From: Monoplex corrugatus | Lineage: Eukaryota; Mollusca; Gastropoda; Littorinimorpha; Ranellidae | DNA: 10,000 nucleotides | Direction: 5' to 3' | Assembly (NCBI GenBank): GCA_030674185.1 | Contig: CM060307.1 | Span: 57,343,981-57,353,980, forward strand | In this document: in pieces, positions 7,194 through 10,000 of the stretch | How positions within the stretch are numbered: the first letter of the stretch is position 1 | How the letters are laid out: each line of letters starts with the position of its first letter | The notes under the pieces: model-generated | What the model saw: only the letters and a program-made list of their open reading frames with translations | The model's database searches: none | What the model was told of the DNA's origin: nothing | Made by a program: the position numbers and the translations under genes

Positions 7194-7785
7194 TTCAAAT
7201 TGTTATTGTTGTTGTTATTGTTGTTTAAAGCCCAGCCGACTGCGTAGAGCCATTACAGGACTATAACCGCTTCTAAACATACAAAACTTCAACAGGAAAA
7301 AAAAAAGAAAATTAAGTACATTTGTACACATATCAATGCATTCGCGCACATAATCAAAGGACATGCCCCCGGCGTTGACCACTCTGTCCAATTTATCGCA
7401 CATGGGATTTAAAAAACACGCCTGAAGACAAATTTAAGCATACGTAATGACACCAAAACATATATTAAAACGGGCATAAATTGTTTAAAATTGCTTCCGC
7501 ATATCTCACCTCCCTAGAGCCAAAAATGCACTTAATAGATGTACCCAATTATCAATCGTAAGAAAATGTACGTAAGACTTTATTGAACACATAAGGCGAC
7601 TGACCATTAAGGCAGAAAATGATAGGTAGAAATGACTGAAAGCAAAGGAACAAGCCAGAAACAAAGAGAGTGACAGAAAAGAGGAAAAATCTAGCACAGA
7701 ATTTCCAGAAGGTGGGAATACTCTTTATACTGAAAGAGCCCCCGGCATCCCCACGAGGGGGGGGGGGGGGGGGGATATTCAAATT
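7194..7785 (-). mobile_element. short non-coding retroposon, copy 1
   Basis: The element occupies 7202-7777 and is flanked by the direct repeat TTCAAATT (7194-7201 and 7778-7785), read as a target-site duplication. Its sequence matches copy 2 at 8142-8696 at roughly 85% by eye, in the same orientation and with the same two ends. Read on the minus strand it starts with a long C run, then GGGGGCTCTTTCAG and TATAAAGAG, and ends in an AACAACAATAACAA tail. A stem-loop before that tail pairs AGTCC with GGGCT. The tail and target duplication point to LINE-driven retrotransposition. Minus-strand open frames across it differ in phase between the copies and lack a domain, so it is considered non-coding and non-autonomous. 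Confidence 0.75.
7757..7774. repeat. poly-G tract (G18)
   Basis: Eighteen consecutive G sit at the 5' boundary of copy 1 (C18 on the element's own strand). Copy 2 has only six G at the matching place. Confidence 0.9.
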
Positions 7786-8130
7786 CAACTCGGGGTTCCA
7801 GACTAGACGGTAAGACGAGGACGGGGTAATTCTGGCTGATAGAAATTTCACGGGTCATTGCTGAAGTTAATGCATACACAGGACACCACGGGACTAGCCA
7901 CGAAGTTTATGATAAGTAGTGGGTCAAGTGAGTCCTGTCTGCTTTCACCACTTCAGTTCACCACTCCAGTCAATGGCTGTCTACTTGTCAAACTGTATGC
8001 ACAACGTCTTAACTCTCCCTCCGCCCTTTCCTCGGTCCAAATCACTTCCTATGATATTAACCTTCCATCCATTCCAGTCCCCTGACAATGTACTGTTGAC
8101 GAAATGTACTTAAAGCTTGTTGTTAACCTC
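7786..8130. other. spacer between the two retroposon copies
   Basis: About 345 bases without a supported gene. Two overlapping plus-strand open frames (7858-8113) have no recognisable domain. The right end (8082-8104) carries CTGACAA, a short GTAC-containing segment and GAAA. This resembles the terminal motif at 1673-1696 and suggests the end of another retroelement just before the insertion site of copy 2. Confidence 0.35.
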
Positions 8131-8707
8131 TTTTTTCTCCTATTGTTATTGTTGTTTAAAGCCCAGCCGACTGCGTAGAGCCATATCAGGGCTGTAACCG
8201 CTTCAAAACATATATAACTTCAACAGGAAAAAGAAAAGAAAAGAAAATTAAGTACACACACCAATGCACTCGCGCACATAATCTAAGGACGTGTCCCTGG
8301 CGTTGACCACTCCGTCCAATCTACCGCACATGGGATTTAAAAATCACACCTGAATACAAATTTAAGCATGCCTAAGGACACCAAAACATACAGAAAAAAC
8401 ATGCGTAAGTTACCTAAAATTGCATCCGCATATCTCATTTCCCCAGAGCCAAAAATGCACTTAATACATGTACCCAGTTATCAGTCCCAAGACATAGTAC
8501 GTAAGACTTTATCGAACACATACAGGTGGTTGGACCAGCAAGGCAGAAAATGATAGGTAGAAATGACAGAAAGCAAGGGAACAAGGCAGAAACAAAGAGA
8601 GTGACAGAAAAGAGGAAATTTCTAGCACAGAATTTCCAGAAGGTGGGGATACTATTTATACTGAAAGAGCCCCCGACATCGACACGGGGGGATTTTTTTT
8701 TTCTCCT
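8131..8707 (-). mobile_element. short non-coding retroposon, copy 2
   Basis: The element occupies 8142-8696 between direct repeats TTTTTTCTCCT (8131-8141 and 8697-8707), an 11-base target-site duplication. It lines up with copy 1 along its full length. On the minus strand it begins CCCCCGTGTCG. A CCCCC/GGGGG pair can close a small 5' hairpin. TATAAATAG follows (plus 8652-8660), and the 3' end is AGCCC...GGGCT then AAACAACAATAACAA. One minus frame stays open through it (ending near 8435) and joins the open frame on its right, but the duplication shows that the junction was created by insertion. A small indel near 8530 puts the matching frames of the copies out of phase. Confidence 0.78.
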
Positions 8708-8739
8708 CACCCCCTCCCCATTCCCAATATCTTGGGACA

Positions 8740-8977
8740 TTTTCTGTGGATCTGAAATATTTAAAAAGACGATGGTATCTCTGGATTTGATTGCGTTTTT
8801 GTCACACTGATTTTCCCCTTCCCCCCTGTGTAATGGGTAGAGCACATCGCCATCATTATGGCACGCCGCACACTCATTCATAAGATGATCAGGACGAGAA
8901 GGGAGAGAAACGTTCTTCAGATGATGAACAGTTAAACAAAACTCACAACTGTGACTGAAAGAAGACGTCGAAAACAT
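8740..8977 (-). pseudogene. possible non-LTR ORF2 C-terminal relic
   Basis: The minus frame from 8977 reads SHSCEFC then LTVHHL, followed about 20 residues later by HLMNECAACHNDGD and then TIVFLNISD. LINE RNase H tails often end with a CxxC, LTVxHLLxEC, a spacer and a final FLxxIxL block, and this order fits. An internal segment looks duplicated or inserted between HHL and HLMNEC. No polymerase part is present to the right, where microsatellites begin. The match is suggestive only, and it could be chance in an open frame. Confidence 0.35.
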
Positions 8978-8980
8978 GCA

Positions 8981-9030
8981 TTTATATATATATATATTTC
9001 TCTCTCTCTCTGTGTATGTGTGTGTGTGTT
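8981..9030. repeat. compound TA/CT/TG microsatellite
   Basis: Three short arrays abut: TA (8983-8997), CT (to about 9012) and TG (to about 9030). The next 40 bases are ordinary sequence leading into the inverted repeat arm. Confidence 0.9.
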
Positions 9031-9125
9031 CGTGTGTTCGTTCGTTATTTCTTTTAACGTCTATTCACATACGTGCTTTTGCTCGCTTGTTTTCTTTTAC
9101 ACACATACACACAACAGCAACAAGA

Positions 9126-9188
<63 letters not shown>

Positions 9189-9196
<8 letters not shown>

Positions 9197-9204
9197 CGCG
9201 CGCG
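9189..9204. repeat. CG8 Z-DNA tract
   Basis: Eight CG dinucleotides sit inside a longer alternating purine-pyrimidine run (TG on both sides). This is the strongest Z-forming sequence in the window. Confidence 0.85.
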
Positions 9205-9248
9205 TGTGTGTATGTATACATATATACATACATACATACATACATACA

Positions 9249-9249
<1 letters not shown>

Positions 9250-9282
<33 letters not shown>

Positions 9283-9314
9283 ATATAATAGAGAGAGAGA
9301 GAGAGAGAGAGAGA
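9250..9314. repeat. CT-TA-GA palindrome
   Basis: A CT array, a TA array and a GA array in succession form a near-perfect dyad centred near 9275 that can extrude as a hairpin. TACA steps on the left and TGTATATACATGTA on the right extend the symmetry loosely. Confidence 0.85.
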
Positions 9315-9337
9315 TGTATATACATGTACATAATATA

Positions 9338-9404
<67 letters not shown>

Positions 9405-9457
9405 CTTTGTGTGTGTGTGTGTGTGTAAAAGAAAACAAGCGAGCAGACAAGAGCACG

Positions 9458-10000
9458 GAAAGAAAAGTATGAAGATTTCTGTCTGTCCCATGTTTTGCAC
9501 TGTTCCTGTATCATTTCCCCTGTGTCGATCATTTGGCTCCCGAACACACCTCGAAACCGTCGAAACTGAGATCACCATGACAGTAGGGCATAAAGGACCT
9601 GGGACAATTTTTCACGATTATATTGATGATGAGGTTGGGGTTGATAGGACGATACTACGGTGTTCCATTTCGGCGACAAACACGCCTGAGAGATACAGGT
9701 ACTGCGATGCTGGTCAGGAGATTTGAGCAACACAAAAAAGGACGAAATCTCAACATGTCAGACAGAAGAGGTGCCCCCAGTATTTCAAAGGACAGAAAGG
9801 TCGTAAATTTCACAATCCACAGACTTTCCATACGGTTGATGCAATGGCAAACAAAGCCTGGAATCAAGGAGACCCCAGACTTCAGAGAGGTAACTGGTTT
9901 AACTACTACATTTAGCATGCCCCACTGAACTTTCCCTATTGCGTGGGCCACACGCTTGGCTGCCCGTCACACTCAGCTGGACACGCCTTTCCAGCCAACG
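9458..10000. other. unassigned sequence with overlapping open frames
   Basis: About 540 bases of normal complexity. Plus frames 9409-9726 and 9623-9928 and minus frame 9655-9951 are all open. The 9623 frame (101 codons, ending TTFSMPH) contains RYYGVPF then RLRDTGTA, which recalls the helix-turn-helix of Tc1/mariner transposases (GV..STI.RL..RYRDTGT). The following residues do not continue the family, and no catalytic residues are visible. It may be a transposase scrap or chance. A 5-bp hairpin GCGTG/CACGC lies at 9941-9955. Confidence 0.2.

Larger units (their letters stand above)
9072..9457. repeat. inverted repeat enclosing stacked microsatellites
   Basis: Bases 9080-9104 and 9421-9445 are perfect reverse complements over 25 bases. 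Weaker pairing extends out to 9072 and 9457 (CGTGC against GCACG) and inward through TG-type sequence. Between the arms lie TG (9131-9188), CG (9189-9204), TACA steps (to 9249), CT (9250-9260), TA (9261-9288), GA (9290-9314), CT (about 9340-9408) and GT (9409-9426). No transposase or target duplication was found. It could be a foldback element, a local inverted duplication or an assembly effect. Confidence 0.85.

Noticed and set aside
8435..8977. A single 180-codon minus-strand gene
   Set aside because: The left part belongs to retroposon copy 2, which was inserted with an 11-base target duplication at 8697-8707. The joined frame is therefore an accident.
9054..9578. 174-codon minus-strand frame
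   Set aside because: It runs through GA, TA and CA arrays and joins unrelated spacer at both ends, with no domain.
9623..9928. Tc1/mariner transposase N-terminus
   Set aside because: RYYGVPF and RLRDTGTA recall the helix-turn-helix, but residues after them do not follow the family, no catalytic triad is present and no terminal inverted repeats were seen.

Overview
This window looks like intergenic or intronic DNA from an animal, most likely an invertebrate and plausibly a mollusc. The evidence is very long simple-sequence tracts (TG, CT, GAA, GTAT), decayed non-LTR retrotransposon fragments and degenerate tRNA-derived SINE-like pieces, with no intact gene. The phylum is an inference from the style of the repeats. 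Most open frames are translations of microsatellites (Cys-Val from TG, Ser-Leu or Arg-Glu from CT/GA, Tyr-Val-Cys-Met from GTAT) and should not be read as genes. I find no host exon that I can defend, no RNA gene likely to be functional, no CRISPR array and no bacterial-type operon.

Layout. 1-150 is a degenerate GTTTGAACAAA repeat, followed by a CCCCT tract. 603-1162 (+) is the frameshifted end of a non-LTR ORF2 (RNase H and C-terminal tail). 1489-1745 holds a tRNA-like head (-) and a retroelement-type terminal hairpin (+). 2185-2610 carries two CT arrays, the second abutting a relic of the C-terminal part of a reverse transcriptase (2611-2870, -). 3137-4220 is three TG arrays with tRNA-like snippets between them, and 4265-4412 is a SINE-like piece (-). 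4413-5243 is featureless apart from one unassigned open frame. 5244-5490 is a GTAT/GTAC array and 5661-5998 a GAA array. 6239-6325 is a 22-bp tandem repeat and 6691-7115 a 30-bp minisatellite.

The most informative structure lies at 7194-8707. Two copies of the same 555-576 bp sequence sit in the same orientation about 365 bp apart. They end at the same place on both sides, and each is bracketed by its own direct repeat (TTCAAATT and TTTTTTCTCCT). I read them as two separate insertions of a short, non-coding, defined-length retroposon transcribed from the minus strand. Just beyond, 8740-8977 (-) may be the end of another ORF2. 8981-9457 is a stacked microsatellite block enclosed by a 25-bp perfect inverted repeat. 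9458-10000 is low-copy-looking sequence with overlapping open frames and no recognised product.

No genes act together here. The window records repeated retrotransposition, decay and microsatellite expansion. About a fifth of it is simple repeat by rough tally.
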